DNA from: Diatrype stigma
Lineage: Eukaryota > Ascomycota > Sordariomycetes > Xylariales > Diatrypaceae
Assembly: GCA_022225965.2 (NCBI GenBank)
Contig: JAKJXP020000001.1
Coordinates: 1,178,001-1,242,000 of the forward strand
DNA: 64,000 nt
Direction of reading: 5' to 3'
The translations under genes were made by a program, and so were the position numbers. Positions 11,925 through 25,541 of the stretch are shown in pieces. The notes beneath the pieces were generated by a model that did not search any database, was not told the origin of the DNA, and saw only the letters and a program-made list of their open reading frames with translations. Numbering within the stretch: the first letter of the stretch is position 1; every line of letters begins with the position of its first letter.

Positions 11925-12562
11925 AATCAAAATTTTTGGTGATATCGACATTATATTTTTTCGTAGTACAGTAGTGGCTCGAGGATGCATTCCCAGCCAA
12001 ATATCCCCGTAGACTGGTTATATAGTGAGGTTACTTGGACGCCTAGGATAGCTTATAGGACTGGCTTTATGAATTATGCTAACCTAGATACTTTAAGTAT
12101 ACTTACTGTATAACTAACACTAGGTCTCGCTTCGAAGTTGCTGTTTGAAACATACCTGGAATTCACCTTCGTAACTCTAGCATCCCCTTTCGAGAGCAAC
12201 CCGTCAAGTCCATATCAAGCAACTTTACCATCGCCGCAATAAGAAAGGTCACTGATGCTTAGGCTTCATACCGTCGTACTATTACGATACCCTGGGTGGG
12301 AGGGAGCCTAAGGAAGTCGTACGCATGAAGCGGTTTGTGGCACATTCCTGGCGGATACCACAGCCACTGAAGGCATCGAGGTATCATACCGGATAGAAAT
12401 AAGCACCAAGTATAGAACATTGAGCAATAAAGGGTGACTGAACTGAACCAAACGCCTGATTACTCGACGCGGCCAAATGCAATCGTGTATTTTTACCAAA
12501 AACCAGCTAACTTCGCTATGCTCCACACAGGGTATCTAAACAAATTCGATTACAATGATCAA
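11925..12562. other. intergenic, 3' flank between convergent units
   Basis: There is no supported gene. A moderately AT-rich stretch sits at 11940-12120. ORFs in this interval show only short, low-similarity translations. Confidence 0.5.
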
Positions 12563-14561
12563 TTAACGACTCCAGACGTTCTGGAACTCGTCCGCCTCAT
12601 CAACGCCATAATGAGGGCCTCTCATGTGTTCAGCTGGCACGGCATCATCCCATCGTTCCGACCCGCCGGGGGTCGTTCCGACGTCGACGTCCGATACTTC
12701 CTCTTCGTCGGCTTCCGCGAGCAAGATTTGAGGATCGCCCGTAGTGAGCAGGGGGGCCCCTAGCGGCCCTTCGGCTTGCGTCTCCTCGGCGACTTGGTGT
12801 GTGGGCTCTGGGGCAGGTGAAGGTGCAGAATGCTTCCTCTGCCTTTCCTTGCCCTTCTTCTTGTTCTTCTTCGGGCTGACTATCGAAGATGGACTCGCCA
12901 CAGTCTCCGATGGCCTGTTACTGATACTTATCGAGGAGTCGGAGCGAGCAACGCTCCATGCTCCACTGCTGGCTTGATACGCAGTCGGGTGTGGTGTTAT
13001 CCAGCGGTCCCGTGATGGCACATTGGCCGTAATGACAGGGTACTAAAGCCAGTTCAGCGATGCAAGACGACAATACACATGGGATATAACTTACATTCCA
13101 GTCCCCAAATTCCAACTCGCGAGCCTTACCGTAGAGCAGTTCATCAAAGCGGTCTAACTGAGATTCGTCGGTCGACCCTTCGGTGTATTTGGGCACAGGC
13201 TCCCCGGTAACACTAGGCCCCCCTGTGTTGTTTAAGAGAGGTGTGTTGGCGCTCATCTCCCCCTTGACCTCGCTAGACTTTGGAAGCCAGTACTTTGCCT
13301 CGCCTCCCCTTTTGTACCTCATGCCCTCTTTGAGCCTAGCGAACCGCGAGCTCGAGTCCTCGTGAGCGATAATCTTCCCACTAGAGTCGAATACTCTGTA
13401 GCTGTACTGATCGCCTCTGAACGTGTCTTTCGAGTCTTCGATAAGATCCACGACACCAAACGCATCTCTCAAAGCGTACTTGACCGGTAACCTGGCAGAA
13501 GATACCGTGTTGTCTGCATAATCATGCCATGAGAAGGCATACCAGTGAGCCACAGCAAAGGCGGGCATCTCGCAGCAGATCAAGGCGTCCTGAATAGCAG
13601 CTGCAAGATTATCCTGTGTGTAACCCGGAACGTCATCCGGAATGGCGCCTAACCAAACGAGAATGGATAGAAAGAATCCTTGCCAGTAAGAGGCAAAGAT
13701 GATGAGCTTGATACATAAGAATTTAGGGACGGGGCGATAAGGCAGGAGATCGTTATGCATGCACACCCAGAAAAGACCTAGAGAGTACAGACTGACAGTC
13801 ACACTAATGTTGTAGATGATGCCACTCCAGAGATAGCCCGAGCTTAAGCCAATGTACCCCTCCTGGTATATACCGGTGGCCTTCATGATAATGGCAGCAA
13901 TGGCTAGGACGGGCTTTAGCCAGGCATACTGTAGAATACCTCGCTTGATAGCCAGGAAGCTATGCGGGTCCGAGATGTCGACTTTGGGTAGGACATGGTT
14001 CAGCGGCCAGAGGTGATGAATTGGTGCGCGGCCATGGGTCATGATTATGAGAGCCCGCTCGCCATCGAGGTAGTTGATCAGAAGCTGGAAGAAAGTGTAT
14101 ATAGTGAAGGCTTCGTATATATCACGTATAGGGTCGAGGAAAGCAGCTGCCGTCGTCGATACCATGCTGACCCAGGAGCTGATGGAATATATTGGAACCC
14201 TAGTGTTTTGTAAGAATTTGATAGAGCGGCGCTTGTGTCACGTAGACCTTACATCAACAGTATCCGTACGACATATCGCTGGAGCAGCGGTTTTCGGTAG
14301 TTTTTCCTAGGGGCAAGTTAAGCATTAACCTATAGCGCAGCTTGGGCTCGGCTCGACGTACAGTTGAAACCATATTGATCTATATCGAAGACGGGTTGGT
14401 TAGCAAGTGGTAACGAAACGAAAATATGCCATACTGGTGTCGGTATGGGGGTGAGTGATGACGGCATCTTACACTATAGAGAGAATGGTTGCTGCTAGGG
14501 AGAAAGTGCCCGCCACGACAGTCGTCGCGTAGGTGAACTTCTGGCCGGTGCCGCCAGCCAT
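12563..14561 (-). CDS. TMEM184 / organic solute transporter alpha-like membrane protein
   Basis: Member of the Solute_trans_a (DUF300, TMEM184/Ost-alpha) family of seven-helix membrane proteins. Plant and animal relatives act at vacuolar or plasma membranes; the fungal role is poorly defined. Five exons: 14561-14473, 14379-14362 (only 18 nt), 14306-14253, 14199-13095 and 13042-12563, giving 581 aa. Splicing joins ILSIV, SIWFQL and KNYRKPLLQRYVVRILL to MVPIYSISSWVSM, the conserved family block. The helix-rich core continues through IYEAFTIYTFFQLLINYL, WLKPVLAIAAIIM and LIIFASYWQGFFLSILVWLGAIP. The C-terminal 200 residues are soluble, Ser-rich, and contain a basic KKNKKKGKERQRK patch. All introns are 52-93 bp with good branch points. 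The gene is divergent from the Csf1-like gene across about 1 kb. Confidence 0.88.
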
Positions 14562-15583
14562 GATGCCGGTGAGTTCGCTCTGGAACCAGATAGATGCCCA
14601 GCTCTAGATGGTTCTTTTCGATGAATGGGATCTTCAGCTCGGAAGCATCACCATAGTTGTGGGAGATAGACGTCTGCTAGGCAGACAGATAAAGCGATGC
14701 GCGGCCGGAACGGGTTGTGCAGATGTTTGACGATGCAGGTCGCAGGCCCCCCAGCTGGGACGGGGAGCAATCAATGACCCATTCTTTAGGTTCTTTAGCG
14801 CGAACAGCGGACGACGGCAGGAGGGCCGTCAGGTGCCAGTACGCTGATCCTGTTACAGCCCTGGAGGTATATGCTACATACATACATACATACACATACA
14901 TACATACCTACCTACAAGTACAACATCCTCACACAGTAAATTGCAAGTGACGTACGTAAGGCCAGTCCACGCCAATCCACCGGTAGCGCGTTATGTATCA
15001 ATCCAACAGCCTATCAAGTCTGCAGGATGGATGCCAACTCCCCACCTCCAGAACGTTTTATGGCGGGGCGAGAGCTAAAGTTGCTGCTATGTAATAATGT
15101 AACTAGAAATTCCAACTAAAATTCTGGAATTACCCATCTACCCGGGACTAACCCGTACAGTAGTACTAACTAGGAATGTACCTTAGGGGGTGATCTATCC
15201 ACCCGAATCTTATTACTGGGTAGGTGCATTGTATGAGAGGCCTATGAGAGGCACGTAGGGCCCGTAGCTGCCAGCCCGCGCAGCTTTAGGTTGGTTGGCA
15301 TTGGGACGTCAACGTCGACCGACAACATTGAACATCGCGAACGAACTTATACTCGCCCCCTACAAAGCATGTCTTTTTAGGTATATGCAGCAACAGTCCC
15401 CCCACGCAGCCCCAGTCCCCGAGTTATTGTCGATCTTGCCAACACCATCGCGCCGAACTACTACCGACGTTGCGACCTCCTAGCTGGATAGCTATGGACC
15501 CGAGTGCGACGACGCCCGCTGAATATTATGGATAGGAGTTGGCCGACGTGACTGCTAGGGGCTCAGGCAGCTCTCATGCTGCG
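14562..15583. promoter_or_regulatory. shared divergent upstream region of TMEM184-like and Csf1-like genes
   Basis: About 1 kb separates two divergent starts, so both promoters lie here. It contains a (CATA)n/(CCTA)n microsatellite at 14876-14925. No other gene was found. Confidence 0.5.
14876..14918. repeat. CATA tetranucleotide microsatellite
   Basis: CATA/CACATA units run in tandem between the divergent TMEM184-like and Csf1-like genes and grade into CCTA units. Confidence 0.85.
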
Positions 15584-18500
15584 ATGGAAGACGTTGGGCG
15601 ACCTGGTGCCACTGACGTGGACAGTTGGCAGAACTTCAATCCGTATGTGGTATTCTTCAACACTCCCCCTTGCTGTCAGGATTACTGTCAGGAGGAAGTC
15701 CTGGTGATCACGAGGCTCAAGACGAATCTCATGGCTGACATCTCGATTAGTTCATTCTTAACCTTTACTGCTGTTTGTGGTGTGCTGTAAGTCATCATAT
15801 CATGGATCCAAAGTGCGCCTTCGTTCATGCCGAGTTCTCACGCCCTATCGCAGAGCCGTCTTCTTCCTTTTATACTTCAACAGAGTCTTCGCCTCTATCG
15901 TCTCGCGCATCATCCGAGCATACACATGGCACCGGTACCGAATCTACATAGACTTCCAGGCCATACAGGTATCCCTTCTGGCCGGCCGAGTGTTCTTCAC
16001 CGGCCTCCGATACCATGGAAACAACGAGACCATCCTCATCCAGATGGGCCATGTTACTTGGTCCTATTGGCTTCGGAGAGTTCGGGATGCCAGTATAGTT
16101 ACCCCTGAAAAGCCATCTGATGGCTCCACCGAGAAGAAATCAAAGCTGCCTTGCCGTATCAGCGCCGACGTATCCGGGGTGCAATGGTTTGTCTACAATC
16201 GCAGTGCTGCATATGACGCGATGCTCGAAGCAATGACTGTCAGTTCCAACGTCGACAACAGTATCATAGATGAAAAGGAAGACTTGGGAACTGGCTCGAC
16301 GAAGCCTCGACAACGAATGCCAAGGTTTTCCGAGGACCTTGGAAGCAAACGGCACTCGGAAGACGGCCTTGAAGGGGAGAAGCCTTCTATACGGGGCGAC
16401 TATAAGGGTAGACCACCTTCGGCGTCTGAGTCTGATAGTGCGGAGGAGACGAGGCATGAGGAGCAGGAGCTTCCCCTGATGCTACAACTACTCCCAATCC
16501 ACTTCAAAGCCGACAAGGCAGCTCTCGTAATGGGCAACGAGAATACCAGGGCAGTCTTTGTCGCGAAAGCCGCCTCTGTATCGGGTGAAATGGATGCGGC
16601 GAGCAGCCCAACACCGGATCCCTACCGTCAACTTTTCAAGATCAACCTCGAGCATCCCGTAGTGGAGATGAGAGAGAACGAGGTCTATAAGGAGGACCAA
16701 TTCTCTCGGGCTGCGAAGGATAGGCAGGTAGCGTCAGACTCGGGGCTAGCTCAATATCGACCTTTCTTTCGGAGGCAGCGCCGCAAAATGGTGGGCCAGT
16801 TACGCAACCTTGTGCCATATTGGAGGACATCCGTCGAGTCCTTCTCTGTGGACTCTAGGAACGGTGACCGAGCTGCTGAGGCTCATATACCGGGTTCGAA
16901 CCGCTGGCAAGGTCTTACGAGATACCTCAACGACGACGACGAAGACGACAAGCTGCGATGGTCGTCTGTTGAATATGCTGCTGTACATACGGTGGTAGAC
17001 TGTCCAGATGCAACCTTGACGCTCCTATGGGATGTGCCTGGGAAGGTATCCCAGAGTCATAGGGCAAATGTCCCGTCTGGAGACAACGGTATGCGCAACT
17101 ATATCAACGGCGCTGTCGCTCCTGCCTGGGATATCAATATAGCCTTAAGAGGCGGGGTCGTCAACTACGGTCCTTGGGCAGATAGGCAACGCGCTGAGCT
17201 TCAGAGAGTCTTCTTTCCGGGTCTTTGTAAAGATGCTACACCCGCAGAGAAACTCCCCGTTGGGGCAGATCGTGTGCCTACGGTCTTCAACTTCTATATC
17301 GAGCTCGAGGAAGAAGTCGTTGTGCGGGTGCCCACACGCGAAGATTCGAAGAACTGGAAGTGGAAAAAGGAGGCAGCCGCATTGAAGCAGCACCACAAAC
17401 AAGAGCAAGGTCGGGACCAAGGTCGCGAGCGTCAGTCGACCGCTACTAACACCGCAACGCAGCAAAGGCCCTACGGATGGCTCGATATCAAAATTGGTGC
17501 CAATGCTACAGTGTCGTACTCTATGGACATGTTAGCGGGCTTGGCCGGTTATTCAAACACGTTGAAGATCGAGCTACCGGCTACAGAGGTCTCGACAAGT
17601 GTCAATCATGGGGTCCTGTGGAAGTCTGGTGCTCAGCGCATCTCTGGCGATTTATCTTCGCCCCTTAAGTGGAACGGCTTCCGTAACTGGCGTTTCGCTA
17701 TTGACTCTGATGAGTTGGAGCTGTTTATTCTGCGAGATCACATCTTCCTTCTCACAGATCTCATTGACGATTGGGGAAGCGGCCCACCGCAAGACTACCT
17801 TCTATTCACCCCTTTCAAATACCACCTGGAGCTGAAGTTGCAAAAGCTTAAGCTGTACTTGAACGTCAACGATGCTAATATTGTCAACAACCCAACCGAC
17901 CTTGCCGATAACACCTTTATCATCCTCTCCAGCCCTTGTTTGACGGCAGGCACATGCATATCGCTAGACAGCTACCGGCCAGCAAAGAGTGCTATACCTC
18001 TAGATATTCGAGCGGAAAGTTTGAGTATCAGCCTTCATGTGCCACCTTGGAATACACAGGCATCTTTCCTGACTTCCACGGACATAGGCCGCCTAGAGAG
18101 CTTGGTTGCAGATGGTAGTTACCATTACAATTCAACGACATCCTCCGCAAACACCGATACTCTAGTACTCAACGTAACCGGCCAGTCGCCTACAGTATAC
18201 TTATATGGATTTCTTGTCCGGTATTTCCTACAACTGAAGGATAATTACTTCGGCGACTATGTCCATTTTAGAACTCTCGACGAATATCAAGAGACACTCC
18301 GGGCAGAGGCACATGATCCAGGAAGTGCAGCTGCAAATCGGCCACCCCACAAAAAGTCAAACGATTTGGATATCATGTTAAGCATCCGTGCTGATGACCC
18401 GAGGATTTTGTTGCCTGCCAATCTATATTCCGCTCGTCGTCATATCCAAATCGAGACTCCCACCCTTTCTACCGATCTTCGGTTTACGAACTACTATATG

Positions 18501-21500
18501 GACCTCGATTTATGTATAAGTCCGTTGAGCTTATCATCGGGGAGTGACGATGGCGGTACCAGTACCCCTATTAGTGCTGCATCAAGTACGCAGTTGTTTG
18601 TAGACGGACTTAATATATATGGCCATCGCCTGTTCGGGTTGCCACCCACGGAGCCAACATACCTTTGCAATTGGGACTTAAGTGTCGGGGCTGTTACAGG
18701 GGAGTGTTCAGCCGACTTCCTCATGACTCTCGTGCGAGGCGGTAAAGCTTTTGGCTTCTCCTTTGACGATGATGAGAATGCATTGATCCCATCTTCGGCC
18801 GTAGTGGTGTACGACGCCACATTCTTGCGCGTTTTTGTTCAATCAGTCCAAGTCTGGTTGCACGTAGAAGAAGCTGCCTTTTTGTTCTCCGCGGGGCCCA
18901 TCGAGGTCAACTACAACGACTGGGCTAGAACACATTACTCGAAGCGTGCGGAGATCAACCTGCCTGACCTCGAAATCGCGTGCGTCAATTCGGAGTCTGC
19001 ATCAAGTCATAGAGCAAAGCCCAGTTCCCGGGCACAGACGGATGCTCTCCTACGAACGAGTATACGCTTCGCATTGGTCGGAAGAAAGCATGACTTTGTG
19101 CAAGCAAGAAAGTTACAGCAAGAACTTATACGCCATCATGATCAACGCACTCGCCGAGCCGGATTCTTGTTGCTCCCGGGTCTACTTGGTGAACATGTGC
19201 CTGATCAGGTTGATCCCCCAGCCCAGAGCGTCCCGCCTGTTCCCCAGCCGGCACTCCCTAGCGCTATTGTCGACGAGGATAAGTCGTTCTCGTCAGTAGC
19301 CTCTTCCCGCCGCCGTACAAGGCTTCGTAAACAAACCTCTTTCCTCTCCTTGGCTGGTTCTGGCGATAGTATTAGATCGGGCACCCCTTCGATTTATTCC
19401 GCACGACGACACCGCCCAATTGGTCAAACTACATCCCACTCTGGAACAGGCAAAGGTCGTGAGGTGAGACCAGCAAAGGCTCACCGTGAACACCATTCAA
19501 TAGGCCATAACCCCGATACGCATGCCACACATGGTGATGCCCGCGACAGGAGAGATCCGCTCCATACCACAGTAGCATTTTCGAGTCAATACTTCCCACC
19601 ATATTTCCCACTTGATAATGCACGCCCTGATTCAAGGGAAACAACTTTTCAGAGTGTTGAGCATGATGAGGGCAGCAATGCGTCTGGTTCCACCACCTTT
19701 GTTCTCGACGATATTGATCCAGACCTTCTAAGTCAGGATTCTGCGCACCAAAGCTTTCTCTTGGAATTCCCTACAGGGATTTCTGCTTTCCTAAACGCAC
19801 CTTCGTTGCGGCATGTGGCGTCCCTGTTGAGCACACTTCAGCCTACAGATCCTGAGGATATCCTGGATACATTGCAGGTCTCCGCGATGACAAGCATCTT
19901 CGATATGCAAAAACGACGCGCTATCAAGGGCCACATCACGGAGTTCCTCATACGACTACCACAAGCAAATATTCGATTTTTGAACTGTCCCGATCTCGAC
20001 TCCTCAGATGTTTGGCAAGAGGAGCAGGATCAGTATGATGTCACCCTTAAATCTTTGGCTCTTTCCGCGCGATCCCAAACGAGCGTCGAGCAGTCAACTG
20101 GTGATTATGAACCCCAGAACTCTCGATTGTCTTTCAATGTAAGGCTTGCCTCGGCTGATATATCGGCTGCCGAACGCTCCGCAGGCCTAGATGAGACCCA
20201 GGCTGCTGTTGTTGCTAGCGTCAAAGATATCATGGCCTCACTCGGGACTAAAGAAGTGGCATATCTAGATGTAGATATTGGGTCGCTAAGCACTGTATCT
20301 TCTTCGGGCAAGATAGAATATCTTGCGTCTCTAATCCATAGGACCAGTGTTCTCGCGTCCGAAATGGGAAAGCTTTTCTCAACGACGATATCAAACGAAG
20401 ATGAACGTCTCAGAGAATTCACCTACCGCGTAATATCTGAAGGCCAAGGAGCTAGCGATCCCTCTTTCGTTGTCCGTCCCTCTGCCGTTTTACGGGCAGC
20501 ATCTGATCATCTACGTACTTATGATTCTTGGAAACTGATTACGAGACTGCGTCAAATGTGGTTTACACTAGACCGGAACACGAAGGAGCATATTTCACGC
20601 GATTGCCTGTGCTGCTTTTTCGAACGGCCGGCCAATGCCAGAGAACAAGTCATGGCAGCCTTCGAGCGCTGGAGGAGCTGGGACTTGGGTAATCTTGCCC
20701 ACACGGTGCTTCTGGACAATATATTCGGCAAAAGTCCCGATTCTGCTGCCCCTAGCATTGATCGGTCTCCACTGATGGCAGTTGCCAGGGTGCAAGAGAT
20801 ACAATTTGTCCTGGATCCTGGCCCCAAAGAGAACCAGATCTTCTTCGTGGATCTAACTGTGAGACTTGAGGAAAAACCTAGGGGCTGGGAAAACAGTCGG
20901 GAGAATTCCGACATCAAAGGCCCGTTGACTATTGTCAATGTCTTCTGCAGCCAGGCCGGGGTAAATCTCAACTGGGACCTTTGTAGACTTGCAGACGACA
21001 TTCTCAAGCTCTATAACAAAAGGGACACTGGCGTCTCTCCAGATGATCGCGCGGAGAATCACTCAGAACCTCCGAAGACACCAAAACCCCAGAAACCTTG
21101 GTCACCAAGGTCGTTTCATGTGGTGACTGTACTATTGCTCGGTTCAGTCCGCCTCGAAACTATCAATGTTATTGCCGAAGCCCAAAGCAGCGATCTGAAG
21201 CTGTCAGTGCTGGCAATCAATGCAAGGCCAGGCATGACTACCACGAATATCATTCTAGGGTGCGATGAAACGACGACCAAGATACGGAGCCAGTCTCAGA
21301 GTCTAGTCAGTTTTCGCCTAAGGTCACCGAGTGTCTTCGTTGGACATGGAATGTCAATCGTCAAAGAAGCAGAAATTCACACGGTGAAGGCCACGGCAAG
21401 CAGTCAAGCGATGAGATTGCTTGTCAAGCAGGATCCCGTTGTGCTTTTAGAAGTGGTGGACACGCTTGTTCGAGACGAAGCAGCTCAACTTTATCAGTTG

Positions 21501-24500
21501 CAACAGCGAGTTCCGTCGTCTACTTCGCCCCAGACGCAGAATCCTAAAGTGGCCGAACGCCTCTCAACGTTCCGGGTCAACGTAGCTATGTTCCTCGACT
21601 CATATACCATCACCATACCTCTGCTTCCATCTCTCACTTACACCATCAGAGGGGTTGTTTCCCGGGCAGCGATGGCTGCAAACTTCGGCAAAGAAATCAT
21701 CTTCGATTTCGATGTAAAGGAGAACTCGCACGAAATGCAGATCAACATCAACAATACCCCCCGTAGTATCTCCTTGCTACAGATACCGCCTACGAACGGT
21801 CGTGTTACGAGTCGTATGACCCCTGGCGAGCATGCCATCATCGTCTTTGCCTCTGTGGAGCTTGTTCAGCTAGACGCTTCAGCTGTTTACAGCTTGTTAG
21901 CCGCCCTCAATCGCCCTGAGATCTCAAATACGCTTGGCGATCTTAAGCAACAAGGCAAGGTCATAAAGGAGCATGCAAATGAGATTTTCGGGTCTTCAGG
22001 CACAGTAGAACCAGCCTCTCCAAAGCGAAACGATTCGAATATAACCTACGTTGTTCACAGCACCCTTGCTGGCATCGAGATCTTTAGCACCACACCACTC
22101 AACTCAGAGACTGACCCCCAAGCACGCTTATCATTCTGTCTCGACAGCATCCATTTTGAACTTGCCAACAAACTGGAACAGGGCCAAATCCTGGAGAGAC
22201 CCGAGGTACATGTCAATCTCCGCAAAGTAAAACTTGATATTGAGAAAGGCTCCCCAGAGAGGATGCGTTCTTGTGGTAATCTATCTATCAGCGCTCTGAT
22301 CACTGCCACCTCTCGGGAATCTGACGATGGCACTGATCTCCGTGCTATCGATTTCGAGTCTGACGGGTTAGAGGTGAATCTCTCACCCGAAACCGTCTCT
22401 ACCTCCGTAGATGTTCTTGGCTATATGAGCAACAAGATCAAGGATCTTGATACTTCTCGCGAACTTGAATACTTACGAAAGCTGAGGCAATCGAAACCGA
22501 AAATTGCCATCAATGACAAAGAAGAAGAGCCGGAGAAGGATATTTTCGACTCCTTCTTATCGTCCATCATGTATTCGTTCGTGATACAAAACATTCAAAT
22601 TGCCTGGCTCGTTTCGAATAGTCAAGAAGCCATAAGGGGCCAGGAAGACTTGGTTCTTTCTTTCAAGAGAATCGAACTCAGTACACGAAGAAAGAAAACA
22701 GCGAAACTGACCATCGAGAATCTTCAATTGCAAATGGTCCCCCCCGGCCAGGAAAGGACACAGAGGTCATTGAATTCTGCGCTCTTGCCAGAAGTGATCC
22801 TGAATCTAGCATATGTTTCAACCTCCAAGACCCGCCGGTTAGCCTTCCAGGCGATCGGAAAGACCTTGGATATCCGACTCACATCCGCATTTATCGTTCC
22901 CGCCTCACACCTCCAGGACTCTATTACTCTGTCTACGAAGAATGTCCGGCAAGTCTCAGAGTACTGGACGCCTATCGTTCTACCGGATAAACAGCCCGAA
23001 AAGCTGGCTGGCCAAGCAACAGAGACGAGTCGGTCAATATTAGGGAGTAAAAGGCTCGAGTCGCTCTTGATAGACGCCGATTTTGCAGGGGCCGTCGTGC
23101 ACCTATCGGCTAGGAAAACCGCAGATGACACAATTAGCACCAGCCCAAAGCTGACGCGCCCTACCCTAGCTGGCAAGTACGGACAGTTCAGCACTGACGA
23201 AGCTGGAAGCAGCGCCGTTCTTCGCTCGCCCGGCCTCGCTTTGAAAACAGAATACCGAGATGACGGCCGGGAAGACGCGACCTTATATGGGGAGATCAAG
23301 GTGGATGCCTCACGTAACATCTTATATCCGTCGGTTGTGCCCCTCATTCTTGACATCACTTCAAGCATCAAGGAAGTAGTGAGCGACGACCAGGCTGGTT
23401 CGCCAATTACGCCCACACCCAGTCAAGCCTCTGGCAAGGAGGAGCCTAACGACAACGACGGTGATAATATCTTGACCGCAGATCCGAGCGCGGTGTTGGG
23501 GCGCATAAAGCTCAATCTAGGACTGCGCATCTGCAAGCAGGAGTTCACCCTAAGTTGCCAACCTATCGGCCGAGTTGCCGCCACGGCCTGCTTTGAGGAC
23601 ATATACATAACCTGCAATACCGTCCATTCCGTCGAGCATGGCAACTTCTTCGCTATCTCTGGTACATTCAGCAACTTCCGTACTGCTGTACAGCATGTAT
23701 ATTCTCAGGGATCCACGGCCAGTTTCGAAGTCGAGACTCTTGTGTTGTCGTTGATGAATAGCAAGCATGTCAGCGGAACGAGCGGTGTATCCGCGATACT
23801 CAAAGTAAGCCCGATGGCAGTGGATATCAACGCGAGACAGCTACAAGACTTCCTACTCTTCCGCGAGATCTGGCTGCCCGAGGACGTCAGGCAAAGCTCA
23901 ACACTACCTGTAGAGAAAGCTACCCCTGATCCTGCGACACAGGCCCATCTTATGCAAAGGTATCAGCAAGTCGCCGCTACCGCAGCCTTCCCTTGGACCG
24001 CATCATTATCCATCAGCGGCCTCGATGTGTCTGTTGATCTGGGCCAGTCCCTTGGAAAATCCAAGTTCGGCATTGAGAATTTGTGGTTGTCTTCTAAGAA
24101 AACATCGGACTGGGAGCAAAACCTCTGTCTGGGCTTTGACCGAATCGGGATTGACTGCACTGGTCGGTTGGGAGGCTTTATTGCACTTCAAGACTTCAAA
24201 CTCCGCACTTCGATCGAGTGGCCGGAACGGGAGCAAGCCTTGAACGAGACGCCAAGGGTCCAGGCTTCTATCGGCTTCAGCGAGTTTAGGATGAAGGCCG
24301 CGTTTGATTACCAAGCATTTTTGGTAGCAGATATCAGATCGTTGAACTTCCTCATGTATAACGTCCGTCAGGACAGGAGCGCAAATGGCGATAGACTCGT
24401 AGCGATCTTCGATGGTGACGCCGTCCAAGTATTCGGAACAACTTCGTCCGCCGCTCAAAGCGTTGCCCTGTGGAAGGCTATCCAGAGGCTGATTCAAGAG

Positions 24501-25541
24501 AGGAAGGCAAGTTTCGAGGCATCGCTCCGAGATATCGAGAGGTTCATGAGACGGAAATCCTCGGCAAGCCAGGGGCAGATCCGGCCGCCAACCATTCCAA
24601 GCCACAAGCCATCATCAGATGACCCGGTGACGAAGTCTCCGATCTCGCTCGACACGGACGTGGTGGTGACGCTGCGAGCGCTCAACCTGGGCGTCTTCCC
24701 CAACTCTTTCTCGGACCACCAGGTGTTCAAGCTCGAGGCGCTCAACGCGCAAGCGCGGTTCGCGGCCAGCATGGAGCGCCGCATTCGGGTCCACAGCATC
24801 CTCGGGCTGACGCTGGGCCAGCTGCGCATCGGCCTCGCGGGCGTGCGGCAGGAGCCACCCCGGTCGGCCAGCGAGATATCGGTCGAGCACGTGGTGGCGA
24901 GCGCCACGGGCTCGCGTGGCGGCACCATCCTCAAGGTGCCCAAGGTCGAGGCCGTCATGCAGACGTGGCAACAAGCCGCTGCCGCTGGTAAGAATGACCG
25001 CGGCAACGACGACAGCAGCAGCGACGCCGCGAAAGCCAAAGCGGCGGTCTCCTCGCGCACCATCGAGTACATCTTCAAGAGCGCCTTCGAGGGCAAGGTC
25101 GAGGTGGGCTGGAACTACTCGCGCATCAGCTTCATCCGCAGCATGTGGGCGACGCATTCCCGCGCCCTGGCCACCACCTGGGGCCGCGAGATCCCGGCCA
25201 TGTCGGCCATCAAGGTGACGGGCATGGGAGTCGGGGACCAGCAGAAGCAGCAGCAACAGCAACAGAGCAAGCAGGAGCAGGACAAGCAGCAGCAACAGCA
25301 GCAGAAAATCACCGCCGAGGTCAATGTCCCCCAGTCCAAGTACGAGTACGTGCCCCTCGAGCCGCCCGTCATCGAGACCCCGCAGCTCCGCGATATGGGC
25401 GAGGCCACGCCCCCGCTCGAGTGGATCGGCCTGCACCGCGACCGCCTGCCCAACCTGACTCACCAGATCGTCATCGTCTCCCTGCTCGAGCTGGCTGGCG
25501 AGGTCGAGGAGGCCTATTCGAAGATCCTGGGGTCTTCGTGA
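15584..25541 (+). CDS. CSF1: Csf1-type bridge-like lipid transfer protein
   Basis: Very large protein (about 3260 aa) of the Csf1/Tweek/BLTP1 family. These are rod-like repeating beta-groove proteins that carry phospholipid between the ER and other membranes; yeast Csf1 is linked to cold growth and to lipid supply for GPI-anchor synthesis. Three exons: 15584-15642, 15751-15786 (36 nt) and one uninterrupted exon 15854-25541. Splicing gives NFNPSFLTFTAVCGVL then AVFFLLYFNRVFASIV. That is the single N-terminal membrane anchor, followed by the diagnostic IRAYTWHRYRIYIDFQAIQ and LAGRVFFTGLRYHGNNETIL. The C-terminus has a Q/K-rich tract (QQKQQQQQQSKQEQDKQ) and ends SKILGSS. I start at the first in-frame ATG after an in-frame TAG at 15533; a further ATG at 15494 lies upstream of that stop. 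The last 900 bp are markedly GC-rich. Confidence 0.9.

Noticed and set aside
11674..12000. 108-codon minus-strand frame with GIEPGSS and GNRTQG
   Set aside because: These peptides are the translated complements of tRNA B boxes, not protein evidence.
24615..25463. 282-codon minus-strand open frame inside the Csf1-like gene
   Set aside because: Antisense shadow of the GC-rich 3' coding end; low-complexity leucine/arginine translation without motifs.
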